From Euonymus europaeus (Eukaryota > Streptophyta > Magnoliopsida > Celastrales > Celastraceae): a stretch of DNA of 64,000 nt. Each line of letters begins with the position of its first letter. The first letter of the stretch is position 1. Both the position numbers and the translations under genes were made by a program. The stretch lies in assembly GCA_963580455.1 (NCBI GenBank), contig OY756970.1, positions 10,540,001-10,604,000 on the forward strand, written 5' to 3'. The notes below the pieces were generated by a model. That model was not told the DNA's origin and did not search any database. It saw nothing but the letters and a program-made list of their open reading frames with translations. This document shows, piece by piece, positions 37,180 through 50,220 of this stretch.

Positions 37180-38460
37180 TTGAGCAACTTCGGACGATCA
37201 AAGTTGCACGGTGTACACTTTTTATTGTTCTTCTATGTCAAATTTTACGATTATAAGTTTCCTAGATTATTTCGATGCGAAAACACCAACTTTATAAGAC
37301 AAATGGAAAAAAACGTTAAAAGATCCTCCATAGAGAGAGTTGAGCAACTTCGAATCATCAATGTTGCTCGATGTACACTTTTTATTGTTTTTCTATGTTA
37401 AATTTTACGAGTATATGCTTCCTGGTTTATTTTGATGGCAAAACCCCAAATATCAATGACAAATGGATAAAACTATTAAAAGCTACTTCATAGTGAGAGT
37501 TGAGTAATTCCGGACCATCAAAGTTGCTCGGTGTACACTTTTTATTGTTTCTTCTATGTCAAATTTTAGAGTATAGGCTTCCTAGATTATTTCGATGCGA
37601 AAACACCAACTTTATAAGAAAAATGGACAAAAACGTTAAAAGATCCTCCATAGAGAGAGTTGAGCAACTTCGAATCATCAAAGTTGCTCGGTGTACACTT
37701 TTTATTGTTCTTTTATGTCAAATTTTACGAGTATATGCTTCCGGGATTATTTTGATGCCAAAACCCCAACTATCAATGACAAGTGGATAAAACCATTAAA
37801 AGCTACTTCATAGTGAGAGTTGAGCAATTCCAGACCATCAAAGTTGCTCGGTGTACACTTTTTATTGTTCCTGCTATGTCAAATTTTACGAGAATAAGCT
37901 TCCTAGATTATTTCGATGCGAAAACACCAACTTTATAGGACAAATGGACAAAAACGTTAAAAGATCCTCCATAGAGAGAGTTGAGCAACTTCGAATCATC
38001 AAAGTTGCTCGGTGTACACTTTTTATTGTTTTTCTATGTTAAATTTTACGAGTATATGCTTCCTGGTTTATTTTGATGGCAAAACCCCAAATATCAATGA
38101 CAAATGGATAAAACTATTAAAAGCTACTTCATAGTGAGAGTTGAGTAATTCCGGACCATCAAAGTTGCTCGGTGTACACTTTTTATTGTTTCTTCTATGT
38201 CAAATTTTAGAGTATAGGCTTCCTAGATTATTTCGATGCGAAAACACCAACTTTATAAGAAAAATGGACAAAAACGTTAAAAGATCCTCCATAGAGAGAG
38301 TTGAGCAACTTCGAATCATCAAAGTTGCTCGGTGTACACTTTTTATTGTTCTTTTATGTCAAATTTTACGAGTATATGCTTCCTGAATTTTTTTGATACC
38401 AAAACCCCAATTATCAATGACAAGTGGATAAAACCATTAAAAGCTACTTCATAGTGAGAA
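37180..38460 (+). repeat. 641-bp (4-mer) HOR, two copies
   Basis: After a D monomer at 37,180 (CTTCGGACGATC, TTGCACGG) comes a pair with period 641 bp, shown by TTTTTCTATGTTAAATT near 37,388 and 38,029 and by A' monomers at 37,500 and 38,141. Each unit holds A', B, A with ACGAGAATAAGC, and a B variant with TTTATTTTGATGGC and AAATATCAATG. At about 37,389 an E-type front (ATGTTGCTCGATG) joins the B variant, another chimeric monomer. Confidence 0.82.
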
Positions 38461-38744
38461 TTGAGCAATTCCGGACAATCAAAGTTGCTCGGTGTACACT
38501 TTTTATTGTTCCTGCTATGTCAAATTTTACGAGTATAGGCTTCCGAGATTATTTCGATGCGAAAACACCAACTTTATAAGACAAATGGACAAAAACGTTA
38601 AAAGATCCTCCATAGAGAGAGTTGAGAAACTTCGAATCATCAAAGTTGATCGGTGTACACTTTTTATTGTTCTTTTATGTCAAATTTTACGAGTATACGC
38701 TTCCTGGATTATTTTGATGCCAAAACCCCAACTATCAATGACAA

Positions 38745-41637
38745 ATGGACAAAACCGTTAAAAGCTACCTCATAGTGAGGGTTGAGCAATTCCGGACTAT
38801 CAAAGTTGCTCGGTGTACACTTTTTATTGTTTCTTCTATGTCAAATTTTACGAGTATAAGCTTCATAGATTATTTCGATGCGAAAACAACAACTTTATAT
38901 GACAAATGGACAAAAACGTTAAAAGATCCTCCATAGAGAGAGTTAAGAAACTTCGAATCATCAAAGTTGCTCGGTGTACACTTTTTATTGTTATTTTATG
39001 TCAAATTCTACGAGTATATGCTTCCTGGATTATTTTGATGCCAAAACCCCAACTATCAATGACAAATGGACAAAACCGTTAAAAGCTACTTCATAGTGAG
39101 AGTTGAGCTATTCCGGATCATCAAAGTTGCTCAATGTACACTTTTTATTGTTCTTCTATGTCAAATTTTACGAGTATAAGCTTCCTAGATTATTTCGATG
39201 CCAAAACCCCAACTTTCTTATGACAAATGGACAAAACTGTTTATAGCTCTTCCATAGAGTGAGTTGAGCAACTTCGGACTATCAAAGTTGCTCGGTGTAC
39301 ACTTTTTATTGTTCTTCTATGTCAAATTTGACGAGTGTAAGTTTCCTAGATTATTTTGATGCGAAAACACCAACTTTATAAGACAAATGGACAAAAACGT
39401 TAAAAGATCCTCCATAGAGAGATTTGAGCAACATCGAATCATCAAAGTTGCTCGGTGTACACTTTTTATTGTTCTTTTATGTCAAATTTTACGAGTATAT
39501 GCATCCTGGATTAGTTTGATGCCAAAACCCCAACTATGAATGACAAATGGATAAAACCATTAAAAGCTACTTCATAGTGAGGGTTGAGCAATTCCGGACC
39601 ATCAAAGTTGCTCGGTGTACACTTTTTATTGTTCCTTCTATGTCAAATTTTACGAGTATAAGCTTCCGAGATTATTTCGATGCGAAAACAGCAACTTTAT
39701 AAGACAAATGGACAAAAACGTTAAAAGATCCTCCATAGTGAGAATTGAGCAATTCCGGACCATCAAAGTTGCTCGGTGTACACTTTTTATTGTTCTTTTA
39801 TGTCAAATCTTACGAGTATATGATTCCTGGATTATTTTGATGCCAAAACCCCAACTATCAATGACAAATGGATAAAACCATTACAAGCTACTTCATAGTG
39901 AGAATTGATCAATTCCGGACCATCAAAGTTGCTCGGTGTACACTTTTTATTGTTCCTTCTATGTCAAATTTTAAGAGTATAAGCTTCCTAGATTATTTCG
40001 ATGCGAAAACACCAACTTTTTAAGGCGAATGGACAAAAACGTTAAAAGATTATCCATAGAGAGAGTTGAGCAACTTCGAATCATCAAAGATGCTCGGTGT
40101 ACACTTTTTATTGTTCTTTTATGTCAAATTTTACGAGTATATGCTTCCTGGATTATTTTGATGCCAAAACCCCAACTATCAATGACAAATGGACAAAACC
40201 GTTAAAAGCTACTTCATAGTGAGAGTTGAGCAATTCCGGACCATCAAAGTTGCTCAATGTACACTTTTTATTGTTCTTCTATGTCAAATTTTACGAGTAT
40301 AAGCTTCCTAGATTATTTCGATGCCAAAACACTAACTTTCTTATGACAAATGGACAAAATCCTTTATAGCTCCTCCATAGAGTGAGTTGAGCAACTTCGG
40401 ACTATCAAAGTTGCTCGGTGTACACTTTTTATTGTTCTTCTATGTCAAATTTTACGATTATAAGTTTCCTAGATTATTTCGATGCGAAAACACCAACTTT
40501 ATAAGACAAATGGAAAAAAACATTAAAAGATCCTCCATAGAGAGAGTTGAGCAACTTCGAATCATCAAAGTTGCTCGATGTACACTTTTTATTGTTCTTT
40601 TATGTCAAATTTTACGAGTATATGCTTCCGGGATTATTTTGATGCAAAAACCCAAAATTCCAACTATCAATGACAAATGTATAAAACCATTAAAAGCTAC
40701 TTCATAGTGAGAGTTGAGCAATTCCGGACCATCAAAGTTGCTCGGTGTACACTTTTTATTGTTCCTTCTATGTCAAATTTTACGAGAATAAGCTTCCTAG
40801 ATTATTTCGATGCGAAAACACCAACTTTATAGGAAAAATGGACAAAAACGTTAAAAGATCCTCCATAGAGAGAGTTGAACAACTTCGAATCATCAAAGTT
40901 GCTCGGTGTACACTTTTTATTGTTTTTTTATGTCAAATTTTACGAGTATATGCTTCCTGGTTTATTTTGATGGCAAAACCCCAACTATCAATGACAAATG
41001 GATAAAACTATTAAAAGCTACTTCATAGTGAGAGTTGAGTAATTCCGGACCATCAAAGTTGCTCGGTGTACACTTTTTATTGTTTCTTCTATATCAAATT
41101 TTAGAGTATAGGCTTCCTAGATTATTTCGATGCGAAAACACCAACTTTATAGGAAAAATGGACAAAAACGTTAAAAGATCCTCCATAGAGAGAGTTGAAC
41201 AACTTCGAATCATCAAAGTTGCTCGGTGTACACTTTTTATTGTTTTTTTATGTCAAATTTTACGAGTATATGCTTCCTGGTTTATTTTGATGGCAAAACC
41301 CCAACTATCAATGACAAATGGATAAAACTATTAAAAGCTACTTCATAGTGAGAGTTGAGTAATTCCGGACCATCAAAGTTGCTCGGTGTACACTTTTTAT
41401 TGTTTCTTCTATATCAAATTTTAGAGTATAGGCTTCCTAGATTATTTCGATGCGAAAACACCAACTTTATAAGAAAAATGGACAAAAACGTTAAAAGATC
41501 CTCCATAGAGAGAGTTGAGCAACTTCGAATCATCAAAGTTGCTCGTTGTAGACTTTTTATTGTTCTTTTATGTCAAATTTTACGAGTATATGCTTCCTGG
41601 ATTATTTTGATGCCAAAACCCCAACTATCAATGAAAA
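38745..41637 (+). repeat. 2,893-bp (18-mer) HOR, copy 1
   Basis: Constant offset 2,893 to copy 2 at 38,745/41,638, 39,615/42,508 and 40,387/43,280, then 2,892 at 40,745/43,637. Both copies open with CTACCTCATAGTGAGGG and contain A-like, F, C, D, B, A, B, A, B, C, D, E, A, B and A' monomers in the same order as the 3.7-4.3 kb superunits to the left. It is thus a shorter, internally deleted relative of those units. Confidence 0.85.
40825..41470 (+). repeat. 320-bp dimer amplified within the 2,893-bp unit
   Basis: TTATAGGAAAAATGG occurs at about 40,827 and 41,147, and the A' form with TATATCAAATTTTAGAG at about 41,089 and 41,409, so one A'/A-B dimer of 320 bp is tandemly duplicated. The B half carries TTTATTTTGATGGC. 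The other 2,893-bp copy has only one such dimer and instead an A-B dimer with CCTGCTATG at 44,278, so the equal length of the two units is coincidental. Confidence 0.82.
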
Positions 41638-44540
41638 ATGGATAAAACCATTAAAAGCTACCTCATAGTGAGGGTTGAGCAATTCCGGACTATCAAAGTT
41701 GCTCGGTGTACACTTTTTATTGTTTCTTCTATGTCAAATTTTACGAGTATAAGCTTCATAGATTATTTCGATGCGAAAACACCAACTCTATATGACAAAT
41801 GGACAAAAACGTTAAAAGATCCTCCATAGAGAGAGTTAAGAAACTTCGAATCATAAAAGTTGCTCGGTGTACACTTTTTATTGTTCTTTTATGTCAAATT
41901 CTACGAGTATATGCTTTTTGGATTATTTTGATGCCAAAACCCCAGCTATCAATGACAAATGGACAAAACCGTTAAAAGCTACTTCATAGTGAGAGTTGAG
42001 CAATTCCGGATCATCGAAGTTGGCCAATGTACACTTTTTATTGTTCTTCTATGTCAAATTTTACGAGTATAAGCTTCCTAGATTATTTCGATGCCAAAAC
42101 CCAAACTTACTTATGACAAATGGACAAAACCGTTTATAGCTCCTCCATAGAGTGAGTTGAGCAACTTCGGACTATCAAAGTTGCTCGGTGAACACTTTTT
42201 ATTGTTCTTCTATGTCAAATTTTACGAGTGTAAGTTTCCTATATTATTTTGATGCGAAAACACCAACTTTATAAGACAAATGGACAAAAACGTTAAAAGA
42301 TCCTCCATAGAGAGAGTTGAGCAACATCGAATCATCAAAGTTGCTCGGTGTACACTTTTTATTGTTCTTTTATGTCAAATTTTACGAGTATATGCATCCT
42401 GGATTATTTTGATGCCAAAACGCCAACTAACAATGACAAATAGATAAAACCATTAAAAGCTACTTCATAGTGAGGGTTGAGCAATTCCGGACCATCAAAG
42501 TTGCTCGGTGTACACTTTTTATTGTTCCTTCTATGTCAAATTTTACGATTATAAGCTTCCGAGATTATTTCGATGCGAAAACAACAACTTTATAAGACAA
42601 ATGGAGAAAAACGTTAAAAGATCCTCCATAGTGACAATTGAGCAATTCCGGACCATCAAAGTTGCTCGGTGTACACTTTTTATTGTTCTTTTATGTCAAA
42701 TTTTACGAGTATATGATTCCTGGATTATTTTGATGCCAAAACCCCAACTATCAATGACAAATGGATAAAACCATTACAAGCTACTTCATAGTGAGAATTG
42801 AGCAATTCCGGTCCATCAAAGTTGCTCGGTGTACACTTTTTATTGTTCCTTCTATGTCAAATTTTAAGAGTATAAGCTTCCTAGATTATTTCGATGCGAA
42901 AACACCAACTTTTTAAGGCAAATGGACAAAAATGTTAAAAGATCATCCATAGAGAGAGTTGAGCAACTTCGAATCATCAAAGATGCTCGGTGTACACTTT
43001 TTTTTGTTCTTTTATGTCAAATTTTACGAGTATATGCTTCCTGGATTATTTTGATGCCAAAACCCCAACTATCAATGACAAATGGAAAAAACCGTTAAAA
43101 GCTACTTCATAGTGAGAGTTGAGCAATTCCGGACCATCAAAGTTGCTCAATGTACACTTTTTATTGTTCTTCTATATCAAATTTTACGAGTATAAGCTTC
43201 CTAGATTATTTCGATGCCAAAACACTAACTTTCTTATGACAAATGGACAAAATCCTTTATAGCTCCTCCATAGAGTGAGTTGAGCAACTTCGGACGATCA
43301 AAGTTGCTCGGTGTACACTTTTTATTGTTCTTCTATGTCAAATTTTACGATTATAAGTTTCCTAGATTATTTCGATGCGAAAACACCAACTTTATAAGAC
43401 AAATGGAAAAAAACGTTAAACGATCCTCCATAGAGAGAGTTGAGCAACTTCGAATCATCAATGTTGCTCGATGTACACTTTTTATTGTTCTTTTATGTCA
43501 AATTTTACGAGTATATGCTTCCGGGATTATTTTGATGCAAAAACCCAAAATTCCAACTATCAATGCAAATGTATAAAACCATTAAATGCTACTTCATAGT
43601 GAGAGTTGAGCAATTCCAGACCATCAATGTTGCTCGGTGTACACTTTTTATTGTTCCTTCTATGTCAAATTTTACGAGAATAAGCTTCCTAGATTATTTC
43701 GATGTGAAAACACCAACTTTATAGGACAAATGGACAAAAACGTTAAAAGATCCTCCATAGAGAGAGTTGAGCAATTTCGAATCATCAAAGTTGCTCGGTG
43801 TACACTTTTTATTGTTTTTTTATGTCAAATTTTACGAGTATATGCTTCCTGGTTTATTTTGATGGCAAAACCCCAACTATCAATGACAAATGGATAAAAC
43901 TATTAAAAGCTACTTCATAGTGAGAGTTGAGTAATTCCGGACCATCAAAGTTGCTCGGTGTACACTTTTTATTGTTTCGTCTATGTCAAATTTTAGAGTA
44001 TAGGCTTCCTAGATTATTTCGATGCGAAAACACCAACTTTATAAGAAAAATGGACAAAAACGTTAAAAGATCCTCCATAGAGAGAGTTGAGCAACTTCGA
44101 ATCATCAAAGTTGCTCGTTGTAGACTTTTTATTGTTCTTTTATGTCAAATTTTACGAGTATATGCTTCCTGGATTATTTTGATGCCAAAACCCCAACTAT
44201 CAATGACAAATGGATAAAACCATTAAAAGCTAGTTCATAGTGAGAATTGAGCAATTCCGGACCATCAAAGTTGCTCGGTGTACACTTTTTATTGTTCCTG
44301 CTATGTCAAATTTTACGAGTATAGGCTTCCGAGATTATTTCGATGCGAAAACACCAACTTTATAAGACAAATGGACAAAAACGTTAAAAGATCCTCCATA
44401 GAGAGAGTTGAGCAACTTCGAATCATCAAAGTTGATCGGTGTACACATTTTATTGTTCTTTTATGTCAAATTTTACGAGTATATGCTTCCTGGATTATTT
44501 TGATGCCAAAACCCCAACTATCAATGACAAATGGAAAAAA
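41638..44540 (+). repeat. 2,893-bp (18-mer) HOR, copy 2
   Basis: Tandem partner of 38,745-41,637. Differences include ATGGCCAATG near 42,019, GGTGAACAC near 42,188, a 9-T tract near 42,999 where other copies have TTTTTATT, and a 1-bp loss near 43,565 (CAATGCAAATG). That loss reduces the offset from 2,893 to 2,892. Confidence 0.85.
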
Positions 44541-44920
44541 CCGTTAAAAGCTACTTCATAGTGAGAGTTGAGCAATTCCGGACCATCAAAGTTGCTCAAT
44601 GTACACTTTTTATTGTTCTTCTATGTCAAATTTTACGAGTATAAGCTTCCTAGATTATTTCGATGCCAAAACACTAACTTTCTTATGACAAATGGACAAA
44701 ATCCTTTATAGCTCCTCCATAGAGTGAGTTGAGCAACTTCGGACGATCAAAGTTGCTCGGTGTACACTTTTTATTGTTCTTCTATGTCAAATTTTACGAT
44801 TATAAGTTTCCTAGATTATTTCGATGCGAAAACACCAACTTTATAAGACAAATGGAAAAAAACGTTAAAAGATCCTCCATAGAGAGAGTTGAGCAACTTC
44901 GAATCATCAATGTTGCTCAA
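43090..44920 (+). repeat. 1,449-bp offset duplication (9 monomers)
   Basis: About 43,085-43,465 (C, D and the start of E) recurs at 44,534-44,914, both copies sharing the rare GGAAAAAACCG, CGGACGATC, ACGATTATAAG and CATCAATGTTGCTC. At 44,912-44,918 the shared GTTGCTC marks a switch from E into C (CTCAATG), so the second copy is truncated there by another exchange. Confidence 0.82.
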
Positions 44921-47300
44921 TGTACACTTTTTATTGTTCTTCTATGTCAAATTTTACGAGTATAAGCTTCCTAGATTATTTCGATGCCAAAACCCCAACT
45001 TTCTTATGACAAATGGACAAAACCGTTTATAGCTCCTCCATAGAGTGAGTTGAGCAACTTCGGACTATCAAAGTTGCTCGGTGTACACTTTTTATTGTTC
45101 TTCTATGTCAAATTTTACGAGTGTAAGTTTCCTAGATTATTTTGATGCGAAAACACCAACTTTATAAGACAAATGGACAAAAACGTTAAAAGATCCTCCA
45201 TAGAGAGAGTTGAGCAACATCGAATCATCAAAGTTGCTCGGTGTACACTTTTTATTGTTCTTTTATGTCAAATTTTACGAGTATATGCATCCTGGATTAT
45301 TTTGATGCCAAAACCCCAACTATCAATGACAAATGGATAAAACCATTAAAAGCTACTTCATGGTGAGGGTTGAGCAATTCCGGACCATCAAAGTTGCTCG
45401 GTGTACACTTTTTATTGTTCCTTCTATGTCAAATTTTACGAGTATAAGCTTCCGAGATTATTTCGATGCGAAAACACCAACTTTATAAGACAAATGGACA
45501 AAAACGTTAAAAGATCCTCCATAGTGAGAATTGAGCAATTCTGGACCATCAAAGTTGCTCGGTGTACACTTTTTATTGTTCTTTTATGTCAAATTTTACG
45601 AGTATATGATTCCTGGATTATTTTGACGCCAAAACCCTAACTATCAATGACAAATGGATAAAACCATTACAAGCTACTTCATAGTGAGAATTGATCAATT
45701 CCGGACCATCAAAGTTGCTCGGTGTACACTTTTTATTGTTCTTCTATGTCAAATTTTACGAGTATAAGTTTCCTAGATTATTTCGATGCGAAAACACTAA
45801 CTTTATAAGACAAATGGAAAAAAACGTTAAAAGATCCTCCATAGAGAGAGTTGAGCAACATCGAATCATCAAAGTTGCTCGATGTACACTTTTTATTGTT
45901 CTTTTATGTCAAATTTTACGAGTATATGCTTCCTGCATTATTTTGATGCCAAAACCCAAAACTCCAACTATCAATGACAAATGTATAAAACCATTAAAAG
46001 CTACTTCATAGTGAGAGTTGAGCAATTCCAGACCATCAAAGTTGCTCGGTGTACACTTATTATTGTTCCTTCTATGTCAAATTTTACGAGAATGAGCTTC
46101 CTAGATTATTTCAATGCGAAAACACCAACTTTATAGGACAAATGGACAAAAACGTTAGAAGATCCTCCATAGAGAGAGTTGAGCAACTTCGAATCATCAA
46201 AGTTGCTCGGTGTACACTTTTTATTGATTTTTTATGTCAAATTTTATGAGTATATGCTTCCTGGATTATTTTGATGGCAAAACCCCAACTATCAATGACA
46301 AATGGATAAAACTTTTAAACGCTACTTCATAGTGAGAGTTGAGTAATTCCGGACCATCAAAGTTGCTCGGTGTACACTTTTTATTGTTTCTTCTATGTCA
46401 AATTTTGGAGTATAGGCTTCCTAGATTATTTCGATGCGAAAACACCAACTTTATAAGAAAAATGGACAAAAACGTTAAAAGATCCTCCATAGAGAGAGTT
46501 GAGCAACTTCGAATCATCAAAGTTGCTCGTTGTAGACTTTTTATTGTTCTTTTATGTCAAATTTTACGTGTATATGCTTCCCGGATTAATTTGATGCCAA
46601 AACCCCAACTATCAATGACAAATGGATAAAACCATTAAAAGCAACTTCATAGTGAGAATTGAGCAATTCCGGACCATCAAAGTTGCTCGGTGTACACTTT
46701 TTATTGTTCCTGCTATGTCAAATTTTACGAGTATAGGCTTCCGAGATTATTTCGATGCGAAAACACCAACTTTATAAGACAAATGGACAAAAACGTTAAA
46801 AGATCCTCCATAGAGAGAGTTGAGCAACTTCGAATCATCAAAGTTGCTCGGTGTACACTTTTTATTGTTCTTTTATGTCAAATTCTACGAGTATATGCTT
46901 CCTGGATTATTTTGATGCCAAAACCCCAACTATCAATGACAAATGGACAAAACCGTTAAAAGCTACTTCATAGTGAGAGTTGAGCAATTCCGGATCATCA
47001 AAGTTGCTCAATGTACACTTTTTATTGTTCTTCTATGTCAAATTTTATGAGTATAAGCTTCCTAGATTATTTCGATGCCCAAACCCCAACTTTCTTATGA
47101 CAAATGGACAAAACCGTTTATAGCTCCTCCATAGAGTGAGTTGAGCAACTTCGGACTATCAAAGTTGCTCGGTGTACACTTTTTATTGTTCTTCTATGTC
47201 AAATTTTACGAGTGTAAGTTTCCTAGATTATTTCGATGCGAAAACACCAACTTTATAAGACAAATGGACAAAAACGTTAAAAGATCCTCCATAGAGAGAG
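44920..47300 (+). repeat. Satellite segment of mixed ancestry
   Basis: From about 44,920 to 45,720 this matches 39,135-39,935 at an offset of 5,786 bp (36 monomers). Near 45,725 an A front (TTGATCAATTCCGG) switches to D (GTTCTTCTATG, AAGTTTCC). It continues with E, A, B, A' (46,339, with TTTTGGAG), B, A, B, C and D. Nothing but satellite is present. Confidence 0.75.
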
Positions 47301-50220
47301 TTGAGCAACTTCGAATCATCAAAGTTGCTCGGTGTATACTTTTTATTGTTCTTTTATGTCAAATTTTACGAGTATATGCTTCCTGGATTATTTTGATGCC
47401 AAAACCCAAAACCCCAACTATCAATGACAAATGTATAAAACCATTTAAAGCTATTTTATAGTGAGAGTTGAGCAATTCCGGACCATCAAAGTTGCTCGGT
47501 GTACACTTTTTATTGTTCCTTCAATGTCAAATTTTATGAGTATATGCTTCCTAGATTATTTCGATGCGAAAACACCATCTTTATAGGACAAATAGACAAA
47601 AACGTTAAAAAATCCTCCATAGAAAGAGTTGAGCAACTTCGAATCATCAAAGTTGCTCGGTGTACACTTTTTATTGTTCTTTTATGTCAAATTTTACGAG
47701 TATATGCTTCCTGGATTATTTTGATGCCAAAACCCCAACTATAAATGACAAATGGATAAAACCATTAAAAGCTACTTCATAGTGAGAATTGAGCAATTCC
47801 AGACCATCATAGTTGCTCGGTGTACACTTTTTATTGTTCCTTCTATGTCAAATTTTACGAGTATAGGCTTCCGAGATTATTTTGATGCGAAAACACCAAC
47901 TTTATAAGACAAATGGACAAAAACGTTAAAAGATCCTCCATAGAGAGAGTTGAGCAACATCGAATCATCAAAGTTGCTCGGTGTACACTTTTTATTGTTT
48001 TTTTATGTCAAATTTTACGAGTATATGCATCCTCGATTATTTTGATGCCAAAACCCCAACTATCAATGACAAATGGATAAAACCATTAAAAGCTACTTCA
48101 TAGTGAGGGTTGAGCAATTCCGGACCATCAAAGTTGCTCGGTGTACACTTTTTATTGTTCCTTCTATGTCAAATTTTACGAGTATAAGCTTCCGAGATTA
48201 TTTCGATGCGAAAACACCAACTTTATAAGACAAATGGACAAAAACGTTAAAAGATCCTCCATAGTGAGAATTGAGGCATTCCGGACCATCAAAGTTGCTC
48301 GGTGTACACTTTTTATTGTTCTTTTATTTAAAATTTTAGGAGTATATGATTCCTGGATTATTTTGATGCCAAAACCCCAACTATCAATGACAAATGGATA
48401 AAACCATTACAAGCTACTTCATAGTGAGAATTGATCAATTCCGGACCATCAAAGTTGCTCGGTGTACACTTTTTATTGTTCCTTCTATGTCAAATTTTAA
48501 GAGTATAAGCTTCCTAGATTATTTCGATGCGAAAACACCAACTTTTTAAGGCAAATGGACAAAAACGTTAAAAGATCATCCATAGGGAGAGTTGAGCAAC
48601 TTCGAATCATCAAAGATACTCGGTGTACACTTTTTATTGTTCTTTTATGTCAAATTTTACGAGTATATGCTTCCTGGATTATTTTGATGCCAAAACCCCA
48701 ACTATCAATGACAAATGGACAAAACCGTTAAAAGCTACTTCATATTGAGAGTTGAGCAATTCCGGACCATCAAAGTTGCTCAATGTACACTTTTTGTTGT
48801 TCTTCTATGTCAAATTTTACGAGTATAAGCTTCCTAGATTATTTGGATGCCAAAACACCAACTTTCTTATGACAAATGGACAAAATCCTTTATAGCTCCT
48901 CCATAGATTGAGTTGAGCAACTTCGGACTATCAAAGTTGCTCGGTGTACACTTTTTATTGTTCTTCTATGTCAAATTTTACGAGTATAAGTTTCCTAGAT
49001 TATTTTTTATGCGAAAACACCAACTTTATAAGACAAATGGAAAAAAACGTTAAAAGATCCTCCATAGAGAGAGCTGAGCAACTTCGAATCATCAAAGTTG
49101 CTCGACGTACACTTTTTATTGTTCTTTTATGTCAAATTTTACGAGTATATGCTTCCTGGATTATTTTGATGCCAAAACCCAAAACTCCAACTATCAATGA
49201 CAAATGTATAAAACCATTAAAAGCTACTTCATAGTGAGAGTTGAGCAATTCCAGACCATCAAAGTTGCTCGGTGTACACTTTTTATTGTTCCTTCTATGT
49301 CAAATTTTACGAGAATAAGCTTCCTAGATTATTTCAATGCGAAAACACCAACTTTATAAGATAAATGGACAAAAACGTTAAAAGATCCTCCATAGAGAGA
49401 GTTGAGCAACTTCGAATCATCAAAGTTGCTCGTTGTAGACTTTTTATTGTTCATTTATGTAAAATTTTACGAGTATATGCTTCCTATATTATTTTGATGC
49501 CAAAACCCCAACTATCAATGACAAATGGATAAAACCATTTAGATCTACTTCATAGTGAGAGTTGAGCAATTCCGGACCATCAAAGTTGCTCGGTGTACAC
49601 TTTTTATTGTTACTTCTATGTCGAATTTTACGAGTATAGGCTTCCTAGATTATTTTGATGCAAAAACACCAACTTTATAAGACAAATGGACAAAAATGTT
49701 AAAATATCCTCCATTGAGAGAGTTGAGCAACTTCGAATCATCAAAGTTGCTCAGTGTACACTTTTTATTATTATTTTATGTCAAATTTTACGAGTATATC
49801 CTTCCTGGATTATTTTGATGCCAAAACCGCAACTATCATTGACAAATGGACAAAACCGTTAAAAGCTACTTCATAGTGAGATTTGAGCAATTCCGGACCA
49901 TAAAAGTTGCTCAGTGTACACTTTTTATTGTTCTTCTATGTCACATTTTACGAGTATAAGCTTCCTAGATTATTTCGACGTCAAAACCCCAAATTTCTTA
50001 TGACAAATGGACAAAACCGTTTATAGCTCCTCCATAGAGTGAGTTGAGCAACTTCGGACTATCAAAGTTGCTCAGTGTACACTTTTTATTGTTCTTTTAT
50101 GTCAAATTTTACGAGTATATGCTTCCTGGATTATTTTGATGCCAAAACCCCAACTATCAATGACAAACGGATAAAACCATTAAAAGCTACTTCATAGTGA
50201 GAGTTGAGCAATTCCGGACC
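47300..50220 (+). repeat. ~2.9-kb segment, copy 1 (offset 4,192 then 4,513)
   Basis: Matches 51,490-54,735. The offset is 4,192 bp up to about 47,900 (47,499/51,691) and 4,513 bp after that (48,141/52,654, 48,944/53,457, 50,161/54,674). The change of 321 bp is one extra A-B dimer in the second copy at about 51,993-52,310. It holds E with CATTTAAAGCTATTTTATAG, an A variant with TTCAATGTC and CCATCTTTATAGG, and a late part with CGACGTCAAAACCCC and AGATCTACTTC variants. A distant relative of the E/A variant pair lies at 4,094-4,508 and 11,480-11,893. Confidence 0.85.
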
